A stretch of 18,781 nucleotides of DNA from an uncultured Mollicutes bacterium (GTDB taxonomy: Bacteria > Bacillota_I > Bacilli_A > Acholeplasmatales > Anaeroplasmataceae). The stretch is from NCBI GenBank assembly GCA_937905855.1, contig CALCWU010000133.1, forward strand, positions 1 through 18,781, in the 5' to 3' direction. Position 1 is the first letter of the stretch, and each line of letters begins with the position of its first letter. The position numbers were made by a program, and so were the translations under genes. This document shows, piece by piece, positions 1-6,858 of this stretch. The notes beneath the pieces were generated by a model, which saw only the letters and a program-made list of their open reading frames with translations, did no database searches and was not told where the DNA came from.

Positions 1-38
1 CTAATATCTAGAAAATAAATTATAATTTCGTTATATGA

Positions 39-278
39 TTTCATATATTGCCTGAAGGTATAACATTTAGGACTCTTCAAACAGAAGCAAGAATTGAGCT
101 TGGGAAGTATTGGATTAAAAATACCAATATGACAATTGATGAGATTGCGTTCTCATTAGGTTATAATGAAACAAATTCATTTATACGTGCATTTTCATCA
201 TATACTGGTATATCAATAACTGAATTTAAGAGAAATATTAATGGAGGAAGCTATGAATTACAAAGTAATAAAAATTGA
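39..278 (+). pseudogene. AraC-family regulator, C-terminal remnant
   Basis: The frame encodes the last part of an AraC/XylS-type DNA-binding domain: the segment with ITFRTLQTEARIELG, then the second helix-turn-helix (TIDEIAFSLGYNETNSFIRAFSSYTG) and a closing ITEFKRN. This matches the family's usual end (sIaeIAf.LGY....F.RAFk..tG..P.e.R). The frame is closed by a TGA at 36-38, the first helix-turn-helix and the ligand-binding part are missing, and the other two + frames upstream also contain stops. I read it as a decayed or truncated regulator, although part could lie left of the window. Its tail overlaps the start of the acetyltransferase gene by 26 bases. Such regulators often sit beside the gene they control, so it may once have regulated that neighbour; this is inference. 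Confidence 0.6.
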
Positions 279-912
279 AGAAATCAAGAAAATAAATCAA
301 TATAAATGGTTTAGACAGTTTTCTAATCCTTGTTATGGATTTAATGTAAAAATGGATGTCACTAAGCTTTTAAGATTTACAAAAGAGAATCACCAAAGCT
401 TTTTTATTAACACACTATATTTGCTAACAAGTGCTTTAAATCAGATAGAAGAGATGAGGCTTCGTGAGGTTAATGGTGAAATTAGACTTTATGATGAAAT
501 TAATCCGGCTTTTACAGTTATGACATCAGCAGGTATTTTTGAAAATACAGGCTTTGAAATGATTAATGATTATGAATTATTTTATAAGAAGGCCTCTTCT
601 ATAATTGAAGCTGTTAAGAAGCAAACAAGTGTCAAAGAAACCTATAATGATTCAAAGCTTTATAATGAATATTATATTACTTGCATTCCTTGGCTTTCAA
701 TTGAGGGAATGACTCATCCTTTGATTGATAATGATTATGAATCATTGTCATGTCCTCGTATATGCTGGGATAAATATAGGGAAGAAAATGGAAGAATGGT
801 TATGACATTAAATATAACTGTTAATCATTGCTTTGTTGATGGCTATCCATTATCAAGAGCCTTTACTTTGGTTCAAGAATATTTTAATAATTTGACGGGA
901 ATTGTTAAATAA
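253..912 (+). CDS. Chloramphenicol acetyltransferase-like (CatA-type) acyltransferase
   Basis: A 219-aa cytoplasmic acyltransferase of the trimeric type-A chloramphenicol acetyltransferase fold, which moves acetyl from acetyl-CoA to a hydroxyl group. The length is typical of the family. The catalytic motif is NHCFVDG, with the general-base His at 192 and the structural Asp at 196 (HxxxD). The family usually has HH, and here the first His is Asn. The IPWLS segment corresponds to the family's PWxSF active-site strand, while NPCYGFNVKMDVT near the N-terminus matches the early beta strand. The ATG at 253 is preferred over the one at 241 because GGAGG at 242-246 is then well placed. Many such chromosomal homologues have never been shown to confer chloramphenicol resistance, so the substrate is unknown. 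A weak terminator follows at 997-1030. Confidence 0.85.
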   Translation: MNYKVIKIEEIKKINQYKWFRQFSNPCYGFNVKMDVTKLLRFTKENHQSFFINTLYLLTSALNQIEEMRLREVNGEIRLYDEINPAFTVMTSAGIFENTGFEMINDYELFYKKASSIIEAVKKQTSVKETYNDSKLYNEYYITCIPWLSIEGMTHPLIDNDYESLSCPRICWDKYREENGRMVMTLNITVNHCFVDGYPLSRAFTLVQEYFNNLTGIVK

Positions 913-996
913 TTATTGTTTTGTATTTTTTAAAATTCAGTTGAAATAGGCTGAATGATTATTTATAAGGTGAATATTTACTAGTACAATAAAATG

Positions 997-1030
997 AAAG
1001 GAAAAGATTTAATTAGTCTTTTCCTTTATT
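997..1030 (+). terminator. AT-rich hairpin terminator after the acetyltransferase gene
   Basis: A perfect 11-bp inverted repeat (997-1007 with 1017-1027, AAAGGAAAAGA / TCTTTTCCTTT) with a 9-base loop lies 84 bases after the stop codon at 912. The descending arm and its flank are T-rich and the ascending flank is A-rich, so it could work in both directions. It has few G-C pairs and no clean U-tract, so termination efficiency is uncertain. Confidence 0.5.
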
Positions 1031-1041
1031 TATCTTATAAA

Positions 1042-1121
1042 ATATTGAAAAGTCAGTAAATTTCACCTAAAAATATATTGAAAAGTCATAAAAATCAGCT
1101 TATAATTATATTGAAAAGTCA
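1042..1121 (+). repeat. Three direct repeats of ATATTGAAAAGTCA with a 33-bp period
   Basis: Identical 14-bp words lie at 1042-1055, 1075-1088 and 1108-1121. They are separated by two 19-bp spacers of unrelated sequence, giving an exact 33-bp period (about three helical turns). The middle copy contains the -35 box of the ATPase promoter, the third covers the expected transcription start and the first lies upstream. This arrangement is what one expects of an operator array bound by a repressor, perhaps the ATPase itself; that is inference. Confidence 0.75.
1078..1106 (+). promoter_or_regulatory. Sigma-A-type promoter of the DUF4143 ATPase gene
   Basis: TTGAAA at 1078-1083, a 17-base spacer and a perfect TATAAT at 1101-1106 place the transcription start near 1113, with a leader of about 27 bases before the ATG at 1140. 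The -35 box is part of the second 14-bp repeat and the start site falls in the third, so a protein bound to the repeats would block initiation. Confidence 0.7.
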
Positions 1122-1139
1122 GAATGGTGATGTATAAAT

Positions 1140-2456
1140 ATGCTTAAAAGAAAAATAGAAAAGGTTATTGAAGAACATTTAAAATCAAATTCGTCTAAAG
1201 TTTTATTGATTGATGGCGCTCGTCAGATTGGTAAAACCTATATTGTAAGATATGTTGGTAGCAAGATGTTTAAAAATTTCATTGAGGTGAATATGGTGGA
1301 GGATTCTCTTGGTAAAAAAAATTTTGCTGATGTAACAACAATAGATGATTTTTATTTTCAGTTGAGTTTGCGTTTTGGTTCTAAAATGGGATCAAAGGAA
1401 GATACTTTAGTATTTATAGATGAAATTCAAGAATATCCTAAATTACTTACATTATTAAAATTTTTAGTTAGTGATAACCGTTTTACATATATTGCAAGTG
1501 GTTCATTATTGGGAGTTACTTTAGCTCAAACACCTTCAATTCCAATAGGAAGTATTAGGAAGGTAAGAATGTTTCCATTAGATTTTGAGGAGTTCTTATA
1601 TGCAAATGGAGTAAATGAATTTGCTATAGAAATAATGAAAAGAAAGTATTTAAATTATGAATGCTTAGATGAAGCAACGCATAATAAAATTATGGACTTA
1701 TTTAAAAAATATTTAATTGTTGGTGGCCTACCAGATGCCGTTAATTGCTTCATAGCAGAAAAGAATGTTCAAAAAATTAGAGAGATTCAAAGTGAAATTC
1801 ATGAGTATTACGCTGCTGATGCAGCAAAATATGATAAGCAAAATAAGCTTAAAATAACGAAAATATATGACCTTGTTCCTTCCAATATGGAAAATAAAAA
1901 GAAACGAGTTGTTGTAAAGGATATTGAATCAAAAAAGGGAAAGACTTTTAATGATTATAATGATGAATTTGAATATTTAATAAGTTCGGGTATTGCTTTA
2001 GGAGTCCAGGCTATAGCTAATCCTACATTTCCACTTGTAGAAACTACCTCTAAAAATTTACTTAAATTGTATTTAAATGATGTTGGTATGCTGACAAATA
2101 TCTTATATAAAAATAATATTAATGCTATTTTAGATAATGAAAAAAGTATTAATTTAGGTTCTGTGTATGAAAGTGTTGTTGCAAGTGAATTAGCAGCTCA
2201 TAATCATAATCTTTATTATTATGATAATAGAAAAAAAGGTGAGGTTGACTTCTTAATTGATGATTATGATAATTTAAGAGTTTTACCAATAGAAGTAAAA
2301 TCAGGTCGTGATTATCAAATTCATAGTGCTATTAGTGCTTTTACTAGTAATGATGAATATAACATAAATTTTGGTTATGTACTTTCTAATGAAAGAACGA
2401 TTAAAAGAAAAGAAAAAATAATATATTTACCAATATATTATGTAATGTTTTTATAG
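1140..2456 (+). CDS. AAA ATPase with C-terminal DUF4143 / PD-(D/E)XK-like domain
   Basis: A 438-aa protein of the widespread AAA_14 plus DUF4143 family. Walker A is GARQIGKT at residues 26-33, Walker B is LVFIDEIQ with Asp94-Glu95, and IASGSLLG matches the family's sensor strand. The C-terminal domain carries GEVDFLIDD (Asp370) followed by PIEVKSG (Glu385, Lys387), the D...ExK spacing of the PD-(D/E)XK nuclease fold seen in this family. The molecular function of these ATPases is not settled; they are often single accessory genes and some are discussed near toxin or mobile loci. GGTGAT at 1126-1131 serves as ribosome binding site. The gene is monocistronic, enclosed by its own promoter with repeat operator and a strong terminator at 2470-2507. 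That layout suggests a self-contained, self-regulated accessory gene. Confidence 0.88.
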   Translation: MLKRKIEKVIEEHLKSNSSKVLLIDGARQIGKTYIVRYVGSKMFKNFIEVNMVEDSLGKKNFADVTTIDDFYFQLSLRFGSKMGSKEDTLVFIDEIQEYPKLLTLLKFLVSDNRFTYIASGSLLGVTLAQTPSIPIGSIRKVRMFPLDFEEFLYANGVNEFAIEIMKRKYLNYECLDEATHNKIMDLFKKYLIVGGLPDAVNCFIAEKNVQKIREIQSEIHEYYAADAAKYDKQNKLKITKIYDLVPSNMENKKKRVVVKDIESKKGKTFNDYNDEFEYLISSGIALGVQAIANPTFPLVETTSKNLLKLYLNDVGMLTNILYKNNINAILDNEKSINLGSVYESVVASELAAHNHNLYYYDNRKKGEVDFLIDDYDNLRVLPIEVKSGRDYQIHSAISAFTSNDEYNINFGYVLSNERTIKRKEKIIYLPIYYVMFL

Positions 2457-2469
2457 ATTGATTAAATAT

Positions 2470-2507
2470 AGGGAATTTCTAATATTTTAGGAATTCCTTA
2501 TTTTTTT
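2470..2507 (+). terminator. Intrinsic terminator of the DUF4143 ATPase gene
   Basis: A 13-bp stem (2470-2482 with 2487-2499, two G-U wobbles) closes a 4-base TATT loop and is followed by A and a run of seven T at 2501-2507. It starts 14 bases after the stop codon. This is the best intrinsic terminator in the window. Confidence 0.88.
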
Positions 2508-2512
2508 AAACA

Positions 2513-2544
2513 CTGATAATATATTATTATACGCAGTATAATAA
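2513..2544 (+). promoter_or_regulatory. Palindrome with opposed -10 boxes, candidate promoter/operator of the AAA operon
   Basis: A perfect inverted repeat has 9-bp arms (2524-2532, TTATTATAC, and 2536-2544, GTATAATAA) around GCA. The right arm holds a perfect TATAAT (2537-2542), with CTGATA at 2513-2518 as a 4/6 -35 box at 18-base spacing. The left arm holds TATAAT on the minus strand (2525-2530). The symmetry could be an operator that covers the core promoter. The leader to the ATG at 2652 would then be about 100 bases. No minus-strand gene is present, so divergent transcription is not supported. Confidence 0.4.
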
Positions 2545-2651
2545 ATATATTAAATATGAACTTGGCCTTTTTGACTTCCTAAGTTTTGACAAATAATTTA
2601 CTTTCATTCTTGCTTATGATAAAACATTAGTAGAAAGTAGAGGAGATAAAA

Positions 2652-3152
2652 ATGACTGAAGAAATAATTAATGATGAGGCTCGTGATGAAAGGATTTCGG
2701 ATAATACCTATTTAGCATTTAGCTTTACATCTAAGAATTGTTATGAATGTGGGGGATTGTGGCATTGGAGTAATAATCTAAATAGGCTTTATAAATATTT
2801 TATTAAGGAATTTTTAGAGTTTTATATTTATAATAATGTATTAGAGTGTGAAGCAAGTGATTTAAGTATAGCCGAGGTCCTTAATAAATGTAAAAAACGA
2901 AGTAAGAATTATCAAAGGTTAAAGGAGTTTGTTTTAAATTTAAAGGACTCTGTAAGCTATGATGAATTTAAAGAATTAATTAATGAGGTAGAAGATATTA
3001 TTTATGATTTTGGTGATGAGGGCTGGCATTTTTATTTATTTGATAGTCCAGTTCATGCTTTAAGCTTAGTGTTTAGTCATGATTGTGATAATTTAAGTGA
3101 TATTGATGATTTAACCTTTGATTATATTTATGAGCATGATTATGAGATCTAG
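2652..3152 (+). CDS. Acidic protein of unknown function, first gene of the AAA operon
   Basis: A 166-aa soluble protein that I do not recognise. It is rich in Asp and Glu, with an acidic tail (DCDNLSDIDDLTFDYIYEHDYEI). A short aromatic and cysteine patch lies near residues 30-40 (CYECGGLWHWSNN), followed by a helical stretch with repeated Tyr and Phe. No signal peptide or membrane segment is seen. AGGAG at 2641-2645 is six bases from the ATG. The stop is eight bases before the start of the Clp-like ATPase gene, so the two are co-transcribed and the product could be a partner or adaptor for that ATPase. This link rests on position only. The CxxC plus Trp patch could bind metal, but there is only one Cys pair. 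Confidence 0.7.
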   Translation: MTEEIINDEARDERISDNTYLAFSFTSKNCYECGGLWHWSNNLNRLYKYFIKEFLEFYIYNNVLECEASDLSIAEVLNKCKKRSKNYQRLKEFVLNLKDSVSYDEFKELINEVEDIIYDFGDEGWHFYLFDSPVHALSLVFSHDCDNLSDIDDLTFDYIYEHDYEI

Positions 3153-3160
3153 GTGGTATT

Positions 3161-4135
3161 ATGTATGATGTATGCTATATTAGGTTTAAGGATGATGGCA
3201 AGGAGTATTGCTATTTAATTGATCCAAGTGAAAATATAAAGGTAGGGGATGAGGTTTTTACTAATGAGGATTTAAATGCTCATATTGTAATTAGGGTTGA
3301 TAAAATAAAGGAGCTTCCTGTACCACTTAATAAAATGAAGCATCTTAGTAAGCATCCAAATGATGATTTAGTAATAGGTGAAATTATTAATTTAAGTGGA
3401 GCTTTATCACTTGTTTCAAGTGACATAGAGCTTGTTGGAAGAAATGATATTATTGAAAGCTTATATGTTTCTCTTATGAAAAAAAGAATGCATAATACTG
3501 TTTTAATTGGTGAGGCTGGTAGTGGTAAATCTTCAATTGTTTATGGTTTAAGTAGAGTAGTTAGTGATTCATTTTATATTTTAGAATTAAATATGGGTGA
3601 GCTTATTTCGGGAACTACGCTTAGGGGAATGCTAGAGGAAAGAATTAGTAATATTTTTAGTACTATTATTGAATTCAATAAGGGTGCTAAAAAGAAAATA
3701 ATTATCTTTATTGATGAAATTCATATGATTATGTATAGCTGTAATGATGGTGACTATGGTGTTTATAATTTATTAAAGGTTTATTTAACTAGTCCTTATA
3801 TGTATTTAATTGGAGCGACTACAATTAATGAATATAAAAAATCAATTAAAACGGATTTAGCGCTTAGAAGAAGAATTACGCCTTTATTTGTTTGTGAGCT
3901 TGATTCTAATGCAGTTATTAAGATTTTAAAGGATTTTTCTGATGGTGATGTTAGTGATGATATGTTAAAATATATTTATGAAAGAAGTCTGGAATTAATA
4001 GGAATGAATAATCCTGATTCGTCTTTGGAGATATTAGATAGATTATTGGCTAGACGAATGGTATTAAAAAGGGACATAGATTATGATAATATTAATTATG
4101 TAGTTGAAGAAATAAAGAAAGCTATTAATATTTAG
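3161..4135 (+). CDS. Single-domain Clp-type AAA+ ATPase
   Basis: A 324-aa AAA+ ATPase whose motor resembles the first ATPase domain of ClpA/ClpB/ClpC. The order is: an N-terminal ~90-residue region of unknown fold, then LVGRNDII (box II), Walker A GEAGSGKS (117-124), the pore-side segment around LISGTTLRGMLEERI, Walker B IIIFIDEIHM (Asp185-Glu186), sensor 1 GATT (218-221) and arginine-finger region ALRRRI (Arg236-238). It lacks the second AAA domain, the M-domain and any ClpP-binding loop, so it is not a housekeeping Clp unfoldase. A role as a remodelling motor for the proteins encoded around it is inference. AGGTGG at 3151-3156 precedes the ATG. It lies between the acidic gene (8-base gap) and the first paralog (12-base gap). 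Confidence 0.85.
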   Translation: MYDVCYIRFKDDGKEYCYLIDPSENIKVGDEVFTNEDLNAHIVIRVDKIKELPVPLNKMKHLSKHPNDDLVIGEIINLSGALSLVSSDIELVGRNDIIESLYVSLMKKRMHNTVLIGEAGSGKSSIVYGLSRVVSDSFYILELNMGELISGTTLRGMLEERISNIFSTIIEFNKGAKKKIIIFIDEIHMIMYSCNDGDYGVYNLLKVYLTSPYMYLIGATTINEYKKSIKTDLALRRRITPLFVCELDSNAVIKILKDFSDGDVSDDMLKYIYERSLELIGMNNPDSSLEILDRLLARRMVLKRDIDYDNINYVVEEIKKAINI

Positions 4136-4147
4136 GGAGGTGAAATA

Positions 4148-5011
4148 ATGCTTAATGAATATAAGGAGGCCTTAAAATCATATGGTAAGGCAGAAATAAT
4201 TGATATGGCCTTTAAGCTTTTTGTTGATAATCAAATTAGTGCTTATGAATTAAATGAGCTTTTAATGCTTGCTGATTATAAGCTTAATGAGGAATTCTTT
4301 TCCTTGCCTAAATCTGAACAAAAGAAGTATTATAAGCATACTATTCATGTAATTCCCTATGGTAAGGGAATTAAGGAAGCTAGTAGTAAGACAATATTTA
4401 ATAAAAATTATTATAATGATTTAGCAAGTAATGCTAAAAAGAATAAGGAAATTACTAAATATTTAATTGATTATACTAGGGAAATTGATAATGTAGCTTT
4501 AAGTATTATTACAATGCAAAGGGTTAAGCTTAATAATATTTCTTATATTATGCAATATGAGGCTTGGCAGCCGCTTATTAAGGAAAATAAGCTTAAGAGT
4601 GTATTTGATTTATTTATAGCTATTAAGCATAAAAATAATATTGAATATTTTAATAAACTAAAGAAATATTTAGCTAATCCCTTAGGCTTTAATCTTGATT
4701 TAGATAATGAATTTGTTAAGCTATCCTTTATGATTGAGTATTTACTTAGCGATTTGAAGGCTAAAATAGCTAATACTATTAAGATTAAGTTTTTAGTATG
4801 TAGTAAGGATTATTTTAAGGCTAGTGAATATAATGATGATCTTATTAGTGGTAAAACCCTAATAAATAAACATATTAATAGCTTTAAGGCTAAGGCTATT
4901 AAGGAAATTTTTGAATATTATAAAGATAAAATCGAAATCCTGGATTCATTTAATGATAATGGTTATCGAGCTATTTATTATTCAATAATTGAGGGAGTGA
5001 AGCTTATATGA
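4148..5011 (+). CDS. Unknown protein, paralog A of a tandem pair
   Basis: A 287-aa Lys/Asn/Tyr-rich, probably helical protein with no recognised domain, signal or membrane segment. Residues ~20-65 (FKLFVDNQISAYELNELLML...EEFFSLPKSEQKKYYK) form a small unit that weakly matches most of the 75-aa product at 7822-8049. From residue ~85 on it aligns with the next gene: NYYNDLASNA here against DYYNIVSNA there, and a closing ILDSFNDNGYRAIYY against IIDKLDDTGYKLLY. An excellent GGGAGGTGA site overlaps the end of the ATPase gene. The stop TGA shares bases with the next ATG (ATGA). The stop shows that UGA is not read as Trp in this organism. Lysine is mostly AAG, unlike the defence genes to the right. 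Confidence 0.75.
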   Translation: MLNEYKEALKSYGKAEIIDMAFKLFVDNQISAYELNELLMLADYKLNEEFFSLPKSEQKKYYKHTIHVIPYGKGIKEASSKTIFNKNYYNDLASNAKKNKEITKYLIDYTREIDNVALSIITMQRVKLNNISYIMQYEAWQPLIKENKLKSVFDLFIAIKHKNNIEYFNKLKKYLANPLGFNLDLDNEFVKLSFMIEYLLSDLKAKIANTIKIKFLVCSKDYFKASEYNDDLISGKTLINKHINSFKAKAIKEIFEYYKDKIEILDSFNDNGYRAIYYSIIEGVKLI

Positions 5012-5796
5012 ATTTATATAATATAGTGGCCAAGCTTGAGGGTAATAAGAAAACTGAGGAGGAGATTGTTTTAGAACTTAAGAAAATAATGGATTCTAGT
5101 AAGAATAAAAATATTATTTACAAAATAAATGATTGTTTATTTCATAAGGGCTATTCATATCAATTTGAGGTAAGAAGTGTAGCTAAATTACAATTTAATA
5201 ATAGTGATTACTATAATATTGTTTCTAATGCTACTAAAAGTAAGCAAAAAACTAATGAGCTTTTATCTTATATTAGTGAGGTTGATGATTTTAGATTAAC
5301 GCTTAATGCGATGAATTTTATTAAGATTAAGAATTTAGTTGCCTTAGGTCTTTTTGATGATACTATTTATTATATTAGGGATAATTTAAATGATAGTCTT
5401 TATGAATTCTATATGAAGCTTTTTAAGGTGGAAAATAGCGAGCTTTCATTTTTTAAGAGGGAATTAGAGGATTGGTTTAAAAATATTGGCTTAAGGTGGC
5501 TTGAATGCAATTATATGCAGTTTAGAATGGATATGGAGTATCTATTATTTACGATTTTAAAAAATAAAAATGATTATTTAAAGCTTAATACCATTAAGGT
5601 GGCCTTTTCCATCTGTCCAAGAGAATATTTAATTAATGGTGATAAGCTTTATTATAATAAGAATATTCATAAAAGCTTAATTAGCTATTTAGCCTTAATT
5701 GATAAAGAGGAAATTAAAAGAATGAAGGATAAATATAATCAGATTATTGATAAGCTTGATGATACAGGCTATAAGCTTTTATATAATATGCTATAG
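5008..5796 (+). CDS. Unknown protein, paralog B of a tandem pair
   Basis: A 262-aa protein that looks like a diverged copy of the preceding gene product over most of its length. Shared landmarks are the DYYNIVSNATKSKQKTNELL stretch, a following EVDDFRLTLNAM segment matching EIDNVALSIITM, and the C-terminal DDTGYKLLYNML. The N-terminal ~45 residues differ: the small unit present in paralog A is missing here. There is no signal peptide, transmembrane segment or catalytic motif. The ATG overlaps the upstream TGA by three bases, implying translational coupling and similar amounts of both proteins. Two related subunits made together beside an AAA+ motor hint at a hetero-oligomer; that is inference. 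Confidence 0.75.
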   Translation: MNLYNIVAKLEGNKKTEEEIVLELKKIMDSSKNKNIIYKINDCLFHKGYSYQFEVRSVAKLQFNNSDYYNIVSNATKSKQKTNELLSYISEVDDFRLTLNAMNFIKIKNLVALGLFDDTIYYIRDNLNDSLYEFYMKLFKVENSELSFFKRELEDWFKNIGLRWLECNYMQFRMDMEYLLFTILKNKNDYLKLNTIKVAFSICPREYLINGDKLYYNKNIHKSLISYLALIDKEEIKRMKDKYNQIIDKLDDTGYKLLYNML

Positions 5797-5808
5797 GAGG
5801 ATTTAAAG

Positions 5809-6003
5809 ATGAAAGATGATACTGTTTATTTTAGAGGGACAAGCTCTAACATTGTTTGTAAAAATTGCGTAAGAGCATTGCTAGAGGGTTATAAGAGCTG
5901 TACTTGTGGAGCTTATTCATTTAAGCCACATGATGTTTATTATGAAGGTAAGCCTTGTCCTAAATTTAAGGAAAACATAGAAGGCTACAAAATTGAGGAG
6001 TAA
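5809..6003 (+). CDS. Small Cys-rich protein, probable metal-binding
   Basis: A 64-aa protein with cysteines at 17, 20, 31, 33 and 50, arranged as CxxC...CxC...C, plus His41 in between. This suggests a small zinc or other metal knuckle. The sequence runs IVCKNC, then SCTCGAYSFKPHDVYYEGKPCPKF. I know no named family for it. AGGAGG at 5795-5800 overlaps the previous stop and sits eight bases from the ATG. The stop at 6001-6003 is seven bases ahead of the glycohydrolase ATG, whose ribosome binding site lies inside this gene's last codons. The two are therefore tightly coupled. Confidence 0.7.
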   Translation: MKDDTVYFRGTSSNIVCKNCVRALLEGYKSCTCGAYSFKPHDVYYEGKPCPKFKENIEGYKIEE

Positions 6004-6010
6004 TGATAAA

Positions 6011-6796
6011 ATGTTTGGAGCAATAATTGGTGATATTGTAGGATCAAGATTTGAATTTAATAATATTAGAACTAAGGATTTTAAGCTTATTACTAATGAA
6101 TCTGATTTTACTGATGATACGGTAATGACTATTGCCGTATGGGATATGTATTTAAATGGTTATTTACGTGATAAGGATAAAATAATTGAGACATTCAAAA
6201 AATGGGGAAGAAAATATCCTAATAGAGGCTATGGTGGTAATTTTGCAAGATGGCTTTTTACAGATGATGTAAAGCCATATAGATCATATGGCAATGGATC
6301 TGGTATGCGTATTTCTCCTATTGGCTTAATAGCCAAAAGTGAAGATGAGGTATATGAGCTATCCTATAATGTTACAAGTGTAACTCATAATCATCCTGAG
6401 GGTATTAAGGGAGCTTATGTAACGGCAATGATGATTTATAAGGCTAAAATGGGAGCAACCAAAAATGAATTAAAGGAATATGCTATAAAAATGTATCCTA
6501 AAATTAAAGATTTAAATTATGATGATTTAGTCTTAAATTATAGGTTTAATGAAACAAGTATGGATACTATACCTGAAGCAATTTATTGCTTCTTAATATC
6601 TACTGATTTCTTAGATTGTCTTAGAACCTCTATTTCTATTGGAGGTGATTCTGATACTCTAGCTGCCATAAGTATGGCTATTGCTGAGGCCTATTATAAG
6701 CAAATACCAGATAATTTAATGGCTATTATTTATGATAAATTACCAGCTGATATGCTAAATATCTTAAAAAATTGTGAAAAAAAGCTGAAATTATAA
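6011..6796 (+). CDS. ADP-ribosylglycohydrolase (DraG/ARH family)
   Basis: A 261-aa ADP-ribosylglycohydrolase. The family removes ADP-ribose from proteins or hydrolyses related ADP-ribosyl compounds, using two Mg2+ ions. Metal-binding motifs are present in the right order: GAIIGDIVGSRFE (Asp8), TDDTVMT (34-40, Asp35-Asp36) and GGDSDTLAAI (211-220, Asp213-Asp215). The middle THNHPEGIKGAY segment matches the family's conserved H..PEg..GA region. The ATG at 6011 is chosen over an upstream TTG because GAGGAG at 5995-6000 is ten bases away and MFGAIIGD is the usual family start. The substrate is unknown. No ADP-ribosyltransferase is visible, so it may act on modifications made elsewhere in the cell or by phage enzymes. 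Confidence 0.92.
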   Translation: MFGAIIGDIVGSRFEFNNIRTKDFKLITNESDFTDDTVMTIAVWDMYLNGYLRDKDKIIETFKKWGRKYPNRGYGGNFARWLFTDDVKPYRSYGNGSGMRISPIGLIAKSEDEVYELSYNVTSVTHNHPEGIKGAYVTAMMIYKAKMGATKNELKEYAIKMYPKIKDLNYDDLVLNYRFNETSMDTIPEAIYCFLISTDFLDCLRTSISIGGDSDTLAAISMAIAEAYYKQIPDNLMAIIYDKLPADMLNILKNCEKKLKL

Positions 6797-6802
6797 CTTT
6801 TA

Positions 6803-6838
6803 TGTAAAATTTACAACAATTCTATCTAAAAATATGAT
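6803..6838 (+). promoter_or_regulatory. Promoter with overlapping palindrome, CpXC operon
   Basis: TTTACA at 6810-6815, a 17-base spacer and TATGAT at 6833-6838 form a good sigma-A-type promoter, with a start expected near 6845. The -35 box is the right half of a short palindrome, TGTAAAATTTACA (6803-6815), which could be a regulator site. Transcription would begin just before the long hairpin at 6859-6986, making that hairpin a 5' leader. Confidence 0.6.
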
Positions 6839-6858
6839 AAAATAAAAAAGTAAATAAA

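Noticed and set aside
1042..1121. Short CRISPR-like array (three repeats, two 19-bp spacers)
   Set aside because: The repeats are only 14 bp, the spacers are too short, there are no cas genes, and the words fit exactly over a promoter.
2586..2620. Promoter TTGACA (2586) with TATGAT (2615) ahead of the acidic gene
   Set aside because: The spacer is 23 bases, too long for sigma-A recognition. The -10 at 2537 with an 18-base spacer is more plausible, although its -35 is only 4/6.
5009..5011. Mycoplasma-type code (UGA as Trp)
   Set aside because: UGA ends the 4148 and 10773 genes at positions that fit the family lengths and operon spacing, while Trp is encoded by TGG throughout.
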